This document shows, piece after piece, positions 50,379-59,673 of a DNA stretch of 64,000 nt; position 1 is the first letter of the stretch; the number at the start of each line of letters is the position of its first letter. The notes beneath the pieces are model-generated. The model searched no databases. It was not told the origin of the DNA and was given only the letters and a program-made list of their open reading frames with translations. This DNA is from Gammaproteobacteria bacterium. GTDB lineage: Bacteria > Pseudomonadota > Gammaproteobacteria > Pseudomonadales > Pseudohongiellaceae. Made by a program: the position numbers and the translations under genes. The stretch lies in the NCBI GenBank assembly GCA_018401885.1, contig JAGYKB010000001.1:1-64000 (forward strand), in the 5' to 3' direction.

Positions 50379-50521
50379 GCAATTAAATGTGCTGAGCTTT
50401 ACGTTCAACTCGGCGCGGCCCTATGGGATAATCTTGGCTTCGGTGATATTCGGAGAGCCACGACATAATCGCTTCAAACTCGCTACATGCATCCTCAACG
50501 CCCTTTACTCGGGGTGCTCTA

Positions 50522-51532
50522 ATGGTGAGCATTGAGGGAACTGAATTAAATAAAGCTGATGAAAGCCTCCTCGGCCGCCAAAGCGTGGGTGGTCTCATAT
50601 TGTTTGCCCGCAATTATCAAAGCAAATTACAGATAAGTAAGCTAATTCAGGCTGTTCGGCGCATCAACCCGAACATCCTAATTGCGGTAGACCAAGAAGG
50701 GGGGCGTGTGCAGCGCTTTCGGGAAGGGTTTCTTTCGTTACCCGCTTTAGCACGACTGGGTGCTCTATACCGCGAAGATAGGTCGGCGGGTCTTACAGCA
50801 GCGGAAGAATGCGGCTGGGCGATGGCTGCGGAACTGGTCGCTCTAGGAGTCGACTTTAGTTTTGCTCCGGTGCTCGATGTTTATAGCGAAACGAGTCGCG
50901 TTATCGGTGATAGAGCGTTCTCACCAAATCCCGCGGAGTTAAGTGAGCTTGCTCTTAGCTACGTAAAAGGAATGAATTCGGCAGGCATGGCTGCAACAGG
51001 AAAGCATTTTCCTGGTCACGGGACAGTTGATGCTGATTCACACGTAGAGCTGCCTATTGATCGGCGTTCTCTCGAGGAGATTGCAGCGCATGACCTTATT
51101 CCATTTAGTGCGCTCGCAAAATCACTCGGAGGAATAATGCCGGCTCATGTGCTCTACCCAGAAGTGGATTCTTTATGTGCAGGCTTCTCGCCATTGTGGC
51201 TGCAAAAAGTTCTGCGAGCCCAACTGGAATTCAGTGGCGTTATCTTTAGTGATGATTTAACGATGGATGCAGCGCACAGTGCCGGCAGCATCGAGGAAAG
51301 AGCAGACCTCGCACTCCTTGCTGGCTGCGATATGGTCCTTGTGTGTAACGACGACGAGGCAGCCACTCGCGTCGCCGACTTTCTTGAGCGCAATCCCGAG
51401 CGCAGAGGTAATGCCTCCGATCTTCGGCTTTCTTTGATGGCGCGTAATACTGAGGTGATCGATTACCAATTTGATCACTCTGCGAGATGGTCTCGAGCGA
51501 TTCAAATAATTGATGCATTACCAATGTATTAA
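50522..51532 (+). CDS. nagZ: Beta-N-acetylhexosaminidase
   Basis: NagZ removes N-acetylglucosamine from muropeptides in the cytoplasm during cell-wall recycling. The 336-residue product has GGLILFARNY, LIAVDQEGGRVQRF, the catalytic loop KHFPGHGTVDADSH (His-Asp pair, from about residue 161) and the nucleophile in IFSDDLTMDAA (near D244). ATG 50522 gives MVSIEGTEL, aligning with the usual start of the family. There is no signal peptide, as expected. mscS-type gene follows after 26 bases. Confidence 0.94.
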   Translation: MVSIEGTELNKADESLLGRQSVGGLILFARNYQSKLQISKLIQAVRRINPNILIAVDQEGGRVQRFREGFLSLPALARLGALYREDRSAGLTAAEECGWAMAAELVALGVDFSFAPVLDVYSETSRVIGDRAFSPNPAELSELALSYVKGMNSAGMAATGKHFPGHGTVDADSHVELPIDRRSLEEIAAHDLIPFSALAKSLGGIMPAHVLYPEVDSLCAGFSPLWLQKVLRAQLEFSGVIFSDDLTMDAAHSAGSIEERADLALLAGCDMVLVCNDDEAATRVADFLERNPERRGNASDLRLSLMARNTEVIDYQFDHSARWSRAIQIIDALPMY

Positions 51533-51558
51533 ACAGTTTCTTGATAGAAGGTTAAAAA

Positions 51559-52668
51559 ATGCAAGAGTACTTTTCAGTAGAGGCGCTTCGTGAACTAGAC
51601 TGGGGGGCAGAGCTTTTTCTTATAATCACGTTAACACTCCTGATTCGATTCATCGCAATGCGAGCATTGATAGTGCTAGCTCGACATTTCGAGAAGACTA
51701 CTAACGTCTGGGACGATGCGCTGCTTGAAGCGGCAAAGCGGCCACTTAGCTCTCTCATCTTAGTTCTCGGTGTTCTTACCGCGATTGGTGTAAGCGATGG
51801 TTATATCGACAATTCTTTATTTTCTGCTGAAAACATTACCCTCGCTCGGCAGGTTGCGCTAGTTGTATTAATGGCTTGGTTTCTTGTTCGATTTATCTCG
51901 CTCGCTGAAGAGCGCATAAGGCGTAAAATTCTCTCAGGTGATAATGCTACTCAAACCTCATTAGACCCCACGACCCTAATTGCCCTTGCAAAATTATTGC
52001 GTTTATCGGTTGTGATATCAGCGATACTGGTTTTATTACCCACTCTAGGAATACAGATCACGGCGCTACTGGCATTCGGTGGCGTCGGTGGTATTGCGGT
52101 GGGCTTTGCCGCACAAGACCTACTAGCCAATTTTTTCGGTGGCCTGATGATTTATCTAGACAGGCCTTTCGCGATAGGGGATTGGATTCGGTCGCCGGAT
52201 AGAGAAATCGAAGGAACGGTCGAAACGATCGGTTGGCGTCTGACAGTCGTTAGAACATTCGATAAACGGCCTCTGTATATCCCCAATTCGGTGTTTAACA
52301 AACTTGCGCTGGAAAACCCTTCGCGGATGACGAATCGTCGTATAAAAGAGACGATTGGAATTCGCTACAGTGATGCCGCTAAAATGGGAGTGATCGTAGA
52401 GGAAGTGAAAGCCATGCTGCATTCTCATGAAGCGATCGACACCTCGCAAACGTTGATCGTGAATTTCGTTTCCTACTCGTCGTCTTCATTAGACTTCTTC
52501 ATCTACACCTTTACTAAGACAACAAACTGGATTGAATTCCATGAGATAAAGCAAGACGTGATGCTGAAAATCATTGAGATCGTGCATAAGCATGGCGCTG
52601 ATTTTGCGTTTCCAACGCGGACTCTGGACGGATTAGAAAAAATCCAGCTTATGCAGGCTCCGCGCTGA
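51559..52668 (+). CDS. MscS-family mechanosensitive channel
   Basis: The 369-residue protein has about four to five N-terminal membrane helices (from AELFLIITLTLLIRFIAMRA; SLILVLGVLTAIG; LVVLMAWFLVRFISL; LSVVISAILVLLPTLG), then the pore and beta-domain signature ALLAFGGVGGIAVGFAAQDL with NFFGGLMIYLDRPFAIGDWI, and a soluble C-terminal domain. It should gate in response to hypo-osmotic membrane tension. It is closer in layout to medium-size MscS paralogues such as YbdG/YnaI than to the 286-residue E. coli MscS. It overlaps the next gene by 1 base. Confidence 0.88.
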   Translation: MQEYFSVEALRELDWGAELFLIITLTLLIRFIAMRALIVLARHFEKTTNVWDDALLEAAKRPLSSLILVLGVLTAIGVSDGYIDNSLFSAENITLARQVALVVLMAWFLVRFISLAEERIRRKILSGDNATQTSLDPTTLIALAKLLRLSVVISAILVLLPTLGIQITALLAFGGVGGIAVGFAAQDLLANFFGGLMIYLDRPFAIGDWIRSPDREIEGTVETIGWRLTVVRTFDKRPLYIPNSVFNKLALENPSRMTNRRIKETIGIRYSDAAKMGVIVEEVKAMLHSHEAIDTSQTLIVNFVSYSSSSLDFFIYTFTKTTNWIEFHEIKQDVMLKIIEIVHKHGADFAFPTRTLDGLEKIQLMQAPR

Positions 52669-53246
52669 TGGAATTAAGTGCGTTGACTGCTGCTACTGCA
52701 GACATTGAACACATTCGCCGTACCGCAGTTTGCCTTTACGATGCGCAGGCCGTCGAAGCAGCTATAGCGGGAATGGCGAAGCAGATTACACGAGAGCTTG
52801 CTGACAGCGATCCGCTGTTGCTGTGTGTTATGAATGGCGGGTTAATACTCACTGGCCGGCTGGCCCCACTACTAGATTTCCCTCTGCAGATAGACTATCT
52901 GCATGCCACTCGCTATCGAGACAAAGTTCGTGGCGGAGCGCTTAATTGGCTTAGTTATCCAAAAGAGCGCTTGGACGGTAGGACAGTTATTGTCGTCGAC
53001 GATATCCTGGACGAAGGCAATACCTTGAAATCTGTTTGCGATTATTGTCTTGAGCAGGGCGCAGTGAGAACGTACAGCGTTGTGCTCGTCGAAAAGATTC
53101 ATGAACGCCGCATCGAAGGCGCTCGGGCGGAGTGTATAGGTCTGCGAATCGAAGACAAGTTCGTCTTTGGATACGGTCTAGACTATAAAGGCTACCTTAG
53201 AAATGCACCAGGGATTTTTGCCGTTTCTGACGTCGAGTTAGAGTAA
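52668..53246 (+). CDS. Hypoxanthine phosphoribosyltransferase-like protein
   Basis: The 192-residue product is a purine phosphoribosyltransferase that should convert hypoxanthine and/or guanine with PRPP to the nucleotide. It has CVMNGGLILTGRLAPLL, the PPi-loop region, and the PRPP motif VIVVDDILDEGNTL at residues 107-120, followed by FVFGYGLDYKGYLRN near the end, as in Hpt. ATG 52668 overlaps the TGA of the mscS-type gene. It ends 7 bases from the convergent helicase gene. Substrate preference cannot be set from sequence alone. Confidence 0.88.
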   Translation: MELSALTAATADIEHIRRTAVCLYDAQAVEAAIAGMAKQITRELADSDPLLLCVMNGGLILTGRLAPLLDFPLQIDYLHATRYRDKVRGGALNWLSYPKERLDGRTVIVVDDILDEGNTLKSVCDYCLEQGAVRTYSVVLVEKIHERRIEGARAECIGLRIEDKFVFGYGLDYKGYLRNAPGIFAVSDVELE

Positions 53247-53253
53247 CCGGTCT

Positions 53254-56200
53254 TTACAATTCGACTAGTGTATCAATTGAGGTTAGCAAAAGCGCAAGTC
53301 GCTGGGGTTTATTCTCAAGTCCTTCAAAAAGCGAACCATAACTTTCTAGTTGGGTGCGATACTCCTCGATCTGTGCGGCGATAAACTCCTCTTCGGATTG
53401 CTCCTCATTTTTACGCGATGTTTTGAAATCGATGATCCAGCGTTCTCCATCGACGACTAGCGTGCGGTCGACAATTCGGTGTTTGTGAAATTCTTCGCCG
53501 CCTTGCCTCTGGGTTGTAGCGAGTTTCAATTCGCACTCCGCCTCTGTGTTTTTACTATCGAAAATCCAGCTATTACAGCCAGTAATGCAGCGCAGGAGTT
53601 CGCCCTGGGTTTCTTTAATTCGCTCAGTGGCGAGTGCTTTTTCTACCCCAAGCCTCATGAGCCTTCGCTGCCAGCGTGGAGCAATAGCTTCCAGTGTCTT
53701 CTTTGCGTCAAACCATTCGAGAGAATAGGCTTCTAGAAAGGTGTGGCTTAGCGTTCCTAAAAGCTGAGCGAGCCGGCGCTCTTGGTCATGGACGCCCTCT
53801 GATATATTTTCCATATCAGCATCCCGGTTCAACTGCTCATAGATTACAGCTGTTTGCTCCTCAGAGAGTCTAGATACCTTACGTAGACGCCTGATTGGAG
53901 TGAGCATTGGATACTCATCAGTTGTGACACTGTTTATTTTCCTCTCCTGCGGGTTGACTGCTATCTGTTCCGGAGAAAAATCTTCAAGCTCAGTTAAGGG
54001 TTTCCATATGCGCGCTAAAAGACAATTTGTTGCGGGCATGAGGGGCTTTACGTTGCCCTCATCGTCGGTGTTCTCTGGTAGCGTTGCATAGAGGCTAACG
54101 CTTTGCTTTGCTCGTGTCATCGCGATGTAGATCAAGCGAGTCTCTTCAAAGAGATCTTTCTGTTTGTGCTCGTTCTTGACGAATTTGTAAAGCAGCTCCC
54201 CAGAATTAGGTTGCGAGTCGTTCCCGCCCTCGAGTTCAGGTAATGCAGCAATAAAGAGTCTTGCGATACCCTTTCTATTGAGTCTCTGATGCATAATGAC
54301 TAGGTCTTTATCATTCGCACGACTTCGTCCGTTAAGCTGCGGAATAATGACGTGATCGTACTGGAGCCCCTTCGACTTGTGTATTGTCAACAGGTGGACT
54401 GTGCCATTATCGTTACTAGCATCACCAGAAGTTTCATTGATCTCGCCGGGGATAAAACTTTGTTGGACTGTTTCGGCAAATGACTCAACGTCGTCTATTC
54501 CGTAGCAGTTGTCGTGCTCATCACACTGTGCAAAAAAATAAGCGACGGAGCGTTCTTCCACACGGTTAGCAATAAGCATATCGCCGTCGAGAAGGTGCCA
54601 CGCAGATTCCATAAGTTCGCGCACAGAGCAGTGCATCCGAGCCTGAAGTAAAGTAGCCATTTTCGAATGAATGGCTTTAATGCGCATCAGACCTTCCTCG
54701 GATATGTCGCCCCTACAGCCTTCTGCGACAGACTCTACGAGGGTTTGCATATTCCGCCAGACACTAGCATCCGTATCAATATTCGTGAGAAAAAAGAGAT
54801 CGGCACTGTCGAGGCCGCACCAAGGAGCGCGAAGTATCGCGATCCAGGCTGCTTTATCAGCAGGGTTCATCAAGGCTTTGAGTAATGCGATCAGGTCGCT
54901 GATAACTGTGAGAGTGCTCAACCGATCGATGTCAGTGGCGATCCATTGAATGTTCGCCGCTCTTAACTCCGTGACGATATATTTGAACTGATTGCGAGTT
55001 CTCGCGAGTATGGCGATAGATGAAGTGGGATTAGCTTTTTTCAGCTGTTTGACCTTCTCAGCGATTCGCTGGGCTTCAAGGATTTTCGCCTCGCTTGCAT
55101 GCTCTGAATCTCGATAGCTGATCCAGGTCGCTGTTAAGGGTTCGATTCCGGAGGCTTCTCTTCCTGCAGTTGATTCTGAATAACGAACGGCACCCTGGGA
55201 AATATCCTCATAGGAAGGGAAAGCCTTAGAGAAGAGTTTATTGATGAGTGATACTAGAGGGGCTTGCGAGCGAAAGTTCATCTTAAGATCCAGCGGGGTC
55301 ACTGGATGATCTTCGACGCCGTTAGCTCGGACATTCAAATAAATACCAACATTGGCATTTCGGAAATTGTAGCAGGACTGCATCGCATCTCCGACCACAA
55401 ACAGTGTGCGTCCATCCCCTGGTGTCCAGCCACTGATGAGCCGCTTGAGTAGCTCTATCTGGCGCTCCGAGGTGTCTTGGAACTCATCGATAAGAATATG
55501 TGAGAGCTTGTTGTCGAGTGCGAGAGCGAGTTCAGTTGGTCCATCAATATCGGTGAGTGCTGCTACAGCTGCACCACCTGCCTGTGTATGATCGATAACG
55601 CCGCGGCGTGTAAACTCTAAGATGAGTTCTTGATTTAATCGCTGTAAGGTTTTCAGCAGTGCGGACAGTAGAGGCCACTGACTGTCAATTGATTCTGCAG
55701 AGGGGAGTCCCGCTATTGCGTGAAGAGATCTGCGGATTAATTCTCCTTTTGCGCTCGCGCCTAACTCTATGATGAGATTCTGTATTTCCTGTATCGCTTT
55801 GTTGGCGTATTCGACGCGGTCTTTAGGTACGCTTCTAGGACTTGGAAAACCTTCCGATACGGTAATGCGGGCACGCCAGCCACCGGTCCCGGTTAGTAGC
55901 AAACGCGTAAATTGCGTCCAGTATCTTAGGTCTTCGCTAGCAAGACCCGGCATGCAGTCAATCGTGAGCGGCCCAGGACCATTCTTTTGCAACCAATTTT
56001 CCGCCGCGTAGTTGTTTAATTCAATCAGTGAGGCTGCATATGGCGCTAAGCAAACAGAAAGCGACTCTAAGGTTTCAGCTGCGAGCTCATCGATAAAATG
56101 TTTTAGGGCATTCTGTGCATGAACAGGGTCGGAAAGTAGGACGGAGAGGGAATCACTCCATTGATCTCTTTTATGTAACAAGCTCAGCAACAATGGCTCA

Positions 56201-56802
56201 ATGCGTGAGAGGTCATTATCTAGATGTGAGAATAGTGCTCTCACACTCGCGGCTTCGTCACTCTCTTCTTCGATGATCGAGACCGTTGTACGAATTGCAG
56301 CTTGGAATAGGGGGGCGACGTCGGTGGTAACGCTTAAATCGCCGCCCACTCGAGAGCTTATTGGCATCTGATTAGCGAGATAGATATTAAAACTGTCTAT
56401 CGTTTGTATCCGAAGCCTGCCTGGGTGCCTGTCTAGGTTCCACCCTTTGTCGATGTCTGCCTCGATGACGTTGTTTGCTATCCTAAAATTTTCCCGCTTG
56501 AGAGAATCCTTAATGGGATTGTTGTCATCATCACTGATTAACAGGGAAACGCTGTGCTCGCCTCGCAGCGCCTTTGCCGCCTGCAGTGAGCCTATAATTC
56601 TCGCACGCATTTCTGAGGCCGCTTTACGAGTAAAAGTGATGGCGAGGACTTCCTCGGGTTCCTCGCAGCGTGCCAATAGGCTCATATAACGGAGAGTCAG
56701 AAGCTCTGTTTTTCCAGACCCTGCCGGCGCCTGCACGATATAGCTCTGTTTGTGATCTAGGGCTCTTTTGCGTTCGGCGCTGTCCTGCACAGTGAGACTC
56801 AT
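53254..56802 (-). CDS. AddA/RecB-like UvrD helicase-nuclease
   Basis: The 1182-residue protein is a superfamily 1 helicase-nuclease, likely the motor subunit of a double-strand-break end-processing complex. It has Walker A IVQAPAGSGKTELLTLRYM at ~22-40, motif Ia AITFTRKAASEMRARI, motif II/III ILIDEFQDTSERQIELL with VGDAMQSCYNFRNA, LLTIHKSKGLQYDHVIIP, and RLIYIAMTRAKQSV. A RecB-family nuclease domain closes it, with VDRTLVVDGERWIIDFKTSR and the EYRTQLESYG helix (PD-(D/E)XK). The start overlaps the stop of the AddB-like gene as ATGA, so the two are a coupled pair. Confidence 0.88.
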   Translation of the reverse strand: MSLTVQDSAERKRALDHKQSYIVQAPAGSGKTELLTLRYMSLLARCEEPEEVLAITFTRKAASEMRARIIGSLQAAKALRGEHSVSLLISDDDNNPIKDSLKRENFRIANNVIEADIDKGWNLDRHPGRLRIQTIDSFNIYLANQMPISSRVGGDLSVTTDVAPLFQAAIRTTVSIIEEESDEAASVRALFSHLDNDLSRIEPLLLSLLHKRDQWSDSLSVLLSDPVHAQNALKHFIDELAAETLESLSVCLAPYAASLIELNNYAAENWLQKNGPGPLTIDCMPGLASEDLRYWTQFTRLLLTGTGGWRARITVSEGFPSPRSVPKDRVEYANKAIQEIQNLIIELGASAKGELIRRSLHAIAGLPSAESIDSQWPLLSALLKTLQRLNQELILEFTRRGVIDHTQAGGAAVAALTDIDGPTELALALDNKLSHILIDEFQDTSERQIELLKRLISGWTPGDGRTLFVVGDAMQSCYNFRNANVGIYLNVRANGVEDHPVTPLDLKMNFRSQAPLVSLINKLFSKAFPSYEDISQGAVRYSESTAGREASGIEPLTATWISYRDSEHASEAKILEAQRIAEKVKQLKKANPTSSIAILARTRNQFKYIVTELRAANIQWIATDIDRLSTLTVISDLIALLKALMNPADKAAWIAILRAPWCGLDSADLFFLTNIDTDASVWRNMQTLVESVAEGCRGDISEEGLMRIKAIHSKMATLLQARMHCSVRELMESAWHLLDGDMLIANRVEERSVAYFFAQCDEHDNCYGIDDVESFAETVQQSFIPGEINETSGDASNDNGTVHLLTIHKSKGLQYDHVIIPQLNGRSRANDKDLVIMHQRLNRKGIARLFIAALPELEGGNDSQPNSGELLYKFVKNEHKQKDLFEETRLIYIAMTRAKQSVSLYATLPENTDDEGNVKPLMPATNCLLARIWKPLTELEDFSPEQIAVNPQERKINSVTTDEYPMLTPIRRLRKVSRLSEEQTAVIYEQLNRDADMENISEGVHDQERRLAQLLGTLSHTFLEAYSLEWFDAKKTLEAIAPRWQRRLMRLGVEKALATERIKETQGELLRCITGCNSWIFDSKNTEAECELKLATTQRQGGEEFHKHRIVDRTLVVDGERWIIDFKTSRKNEEQSEEEFIAAQIEEYRTQLESYGSLFEGLENKPQRLALLLTSIDTLVEL

Positions 56803-59636
56803 GACTCTGCTCCATCGTCGTCATCGCTGCCGAAGTCATCGTCTGAGCTGAGCTCGTTTATTCGGCAGACGCTTTGAAGTCGGCAGTATTCGCAGACGGT
56901 TGGCGATTTTATAGGTGCAACTCGGCATTCGCCGGATAGAAACTCGGCGGCGAGCTCGTCGACGAGTGTTGCCCATCGCCGCGTTTTATGTTCCCACTCG
57001 ACTGCGTCGGATTCAGTGTCTCGCACGCTTGTTTTGTCTTTAGCAGTCGGTTTCGCCCCGGTTAACGGTGCGATGTTCGGATCGAAGTTTGCACTGCGCG
57101 CCAAGGCTTTAAAGTCGATTGATTTTACATTGATTTGCGCGATTGCGAGCGCTGAAACATCGAGTTGTGAATCTCGCATGACTGCAGTGGAATAAACCGG
57201 AAGCTGCATCTCTTCTGGTCGAGCGTTCTGTAGGGCGCTGATTGCTTTAATAGTGCCGCCAGTTTTGTAATCGATCAGGGCAAAGCTACCGTCATTGAGC
57301 TCATCGATTCTGTCGATCTTAAGGCTTAGCTCAAGCCCTTCGAGTGAGAGCGTGAAGTGTTTTTCTTGTGAGCTCGACTTGAAATCACCGCGCTGGCTAT
57401 CCCGAAGAAGAAACCGCGAAAGCATGCGCCGAATGCGGGCGGATTCGATTGCCGAAAAAGCAGGCCCCATCAATTCTGGTGCGAGTTTTTCGAGCGCGTT
57501 GATAGCAACTAACACGGCTTCATCAAGTTTTTGCTCAAGCAGCGGCTGGGGCCCTTCCAATAGCGCTAGAAGCACAGCTTTGTCAGGAATGTGGGCATAC
57601 AGACTTTCTAGAGCAAGATGAATTGCTTGCCCGCGTTCTCGATGGCCAAGACCATTCTTAAATGGCTCGAGAGTTTCAGCGTTGAGTCTTCTCTTCGTAA
57701 AGGCTTGAAATGGACATTGAGACTGAGAAGTGATCAGTGCCTGCCCCCCTCTTATTTTCTCAGTCGACGAAACTGGTATCCGTCGTTGATCGAGTATCTG
57801 TTCCACTCTTTCATGATGCGTATAGATGCACGAGTCCTTTGCAGGCATATAGGGCAGTTGCGTAATGTCCACCTGCGGTAAGCTTGCGAGTAAATTGCTC
57901 AGTCGAAGCTGCGCATCGTCTCCTTGTGAAAAATAACTCGCAACCAGCGTGTCGCTTACATTTGCGCAAAGCACCGCCAGATCACTTCGCGCTGCGGAAT
58001 ACTGCAAGGCGGCATTAGAGCCTGGAATTTTCAATTCTCGCTGCAACGGGTGAGGGATTAGTGGGTTAGGGTGTGCAGCCTGAGGCCAACTCTGGTCATC
58101 GAAACTAAGAAGCCACAGATGCGTAAAGCTCATGCCCACAGCCTCTGCAGGTGAATAGAGCGACAAAGAGCATTGCTGACGGTAGACGTTCTGACCCGTA
58201 TGGTCGTCGATTAAGCGTTTTAGTGAGGCTAGTGCCGCCTCTAGGCTGAGTTCTCGCCCGAGCTCGCTGCTTTGCTCGAAGAGGCTTATCACCTCTTCCC
58301 AGGCGTTGAGCGCAGTTTTCTCGAGAAGACGATTTCTTTCTCCGGGCCAACCTAAGAGGGTAAGTTGTTCGCGGAAAAGAGAGCCCCAAGTTCGGGTATT
58401 TGCTTTTATGCTCGTACCGTGCCGGCTGCGGGCAAGAGTTCGGGCTTGTAGCATCGCGTTGTGAAGCAGGGTACAAGCGTAGTCTTTGCCTTCAGCGCCT
58501 ATGAATCGAGCAATGGCGCTGCGGGAGGTTATCGTTTGCAGACGCTTCCGTAGAATCCTTTCGCACTTTATCCTTTCTTCGCTCTCATCTACTGCACCAA
58601 TAACGAACGGCGACCGTAGGAGCCGACAAAAGTCGACAAGTGATTGCTGCTCTCTATTGAGTCCTAAGATGATGAGTGCGTCTTTTGCAATTGCCGTCTT
58701 AGCTAGCTTGGTTCCTGTGCTACTCGAGTTGATTAGATGAGGTTTTTCAATAACCCGTAGTGGCGCATTTTCGTACTTGCCACGGCGCAGCGCGCGCTCG
58801 AGATCTTGCTGAACGCGTGCCGGAGTTGGCGTGATAATCCCAATGTGTGCAGCGGGATCTTCCTTCTGCAGGGCAAGTGCCCAACTTGCCGCAGCCTGAA
58901 TTTCTGCTGCTTGATCTTCAAATTCTGTCCGATAAGCAGCCACGTTGTTTTCGCTCAGCAGTGCAGCGGGTGTCTCGTTAAATTTGTTTTTATCGAGAGT
59001 AAAGAACGGTTGTAATGCGTCAAATTTTGACAGGCTGGTGAATAGTGCGCGGTAGTTTGCTGGTGTTTCATAGAAATTAAGTGTGGCGATGCTGCCGATG
59101 AGCTTTGTTGTTGCGCTGTCTAAATTTTGTGCCAGCAATGTAATCGCTTCGACTAGTGTAATGCGGCCTAAGGATTCACAGCGGGTAGAGAAATGACGTT
59201 GCCAGAGGTTGAAAAGTGCGACATCTGGCAGTGTGTCAAAGTCACGAAGCCAGTGCACATCACTGTCTGCAGAGGCTCGACGAAGATCTTGAAACGCGCG
59301 CGCAGCAATACGCGCCATCGCGGACGTATCGATCAAAGGGTGTTCATTAATTGTTTCCTCGATGGCCTCGAGCCAGATCTCTCTTTCGATGCTTGGCTCG
59401 AGAATATCCCAGTCAACGAAAGGTCTAAGCCCACGGGTAGAAAGCATATCCCAAATCTGAGCAACCCAGATATCAACGGGAACGACAGTTGGCTCGCGCC
59501 AACTGACTGTAGGAGAAGAACTGCCATACGCTTCGAGTACAGACGCAGCAAGACGATAATTAGGTGTGAGTAGGGTGACGCCAGAGCTCAGTGTTTGTCT
59601 AAGGGCTTGGTCTAACTTAAATCGGGTTATTGCCAT
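56799..59636 (-). CDS. AddB-like PD-(D/E)XK nuclease, DNA repair
   Basis: The 945-residue protein resembles the gammaproteobacterial family annotated as probable DNA repair protein (TIGR03623), an AddB relative. The N-terminal region (VTLLTPNYRLAASVLEAY) lacks a GxxGxGKT Walker motif, so it is unlikely to be an active helicase. The C-terminal nuclease domain has LKIDRIDELNDGSFALIDYKTGG and EEMQLPVYS. Cysteines in SQSQCPFQAF and in CEYCRLQSVC (C-x2-C-x5-C) match the four-ligand Fe-S staple of AddB nucleases. A short acidic tail ends it. It precedes the AddA-like gene in the same transcript. Confidence 0.84.
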   Translation of the reverse strand: MAITRFKLDQALRQTLSSGVTLLTPNYRLAASVLEAYGSSSPTVSWREPTVVPVDIWVAQIWDMLSTRGLRPFVDWDILEPSIEREIWLEAIEETINEHPLIDTSAMARIAARAFQDLRRASADSDVHWLRDFDTLPDVALFNLWQRHFSTRCESLGRITLVEAITLLAQNLDSATTKLIGSIATLNFYETPANYRALFTSLSKFDALQPFFTLDKNKFNETPAALLSENNVAAYRTEFEDQAAEIQAAASWALALQKEDPAAHIGIITPTPARVQQDLERALRRGKYENAPLRVIEKPHLINSSSTGTKLAKTAIAKDALIILGLNREQQSLVDFCRLLRSPFVIGAVDESEERIKCERILRKRLQTITSRSAIARFIGAEGKDYACTLLHNAMLQARTLARSRHGTSIKANTRTWGSLFREQLTLLGWPGERNRLLEKTALNAWEEVISLFEQSSELGRELSLEAALASLKRLIDDHTGQNVYRQQCSLSLYSPAEAVGMSFTHLWLLSFDDQSWPQAAHPNPLIPHPLQRELKIPGSNAALQYSAARSDLAVLCANVSDTLVASYFSQGDDAQLRLSNLLASLPQVDITQLPYMPAKDSCIYTHHERVEQILDQRRIPVSSTEKIRGGQALITSQSQCPFQAFTKRRLNAETLEPFKNGLGHRERGQAIHLALESLYAHIPDKAVLLALLEGPQPLLEQKLDEAVLVAINALEKLAPELMGPAFSAIESARIRRMLSRFLLRDSQRGDFKSSSQEKHFTLSLEGLELSLKIDRIDELNDGSFALIDYKTGGTIKAISALQNARPEEMQLPVYSTAVMRDSQLDVSALAIAQINVKSIDFKALARSANFDPNIAPLTGAKPTAKDKTSVRDTESDAVEWEHKTRRWATLVDELAAEFLSGECRVAPIKSPTVCEYCRLQSVCRINELSSDDDFGSDDDDGAES

Positions 59637-59673
59637 GGGCTTAGTGCCGCCTTACATAAATAGGTTCCAGTTG

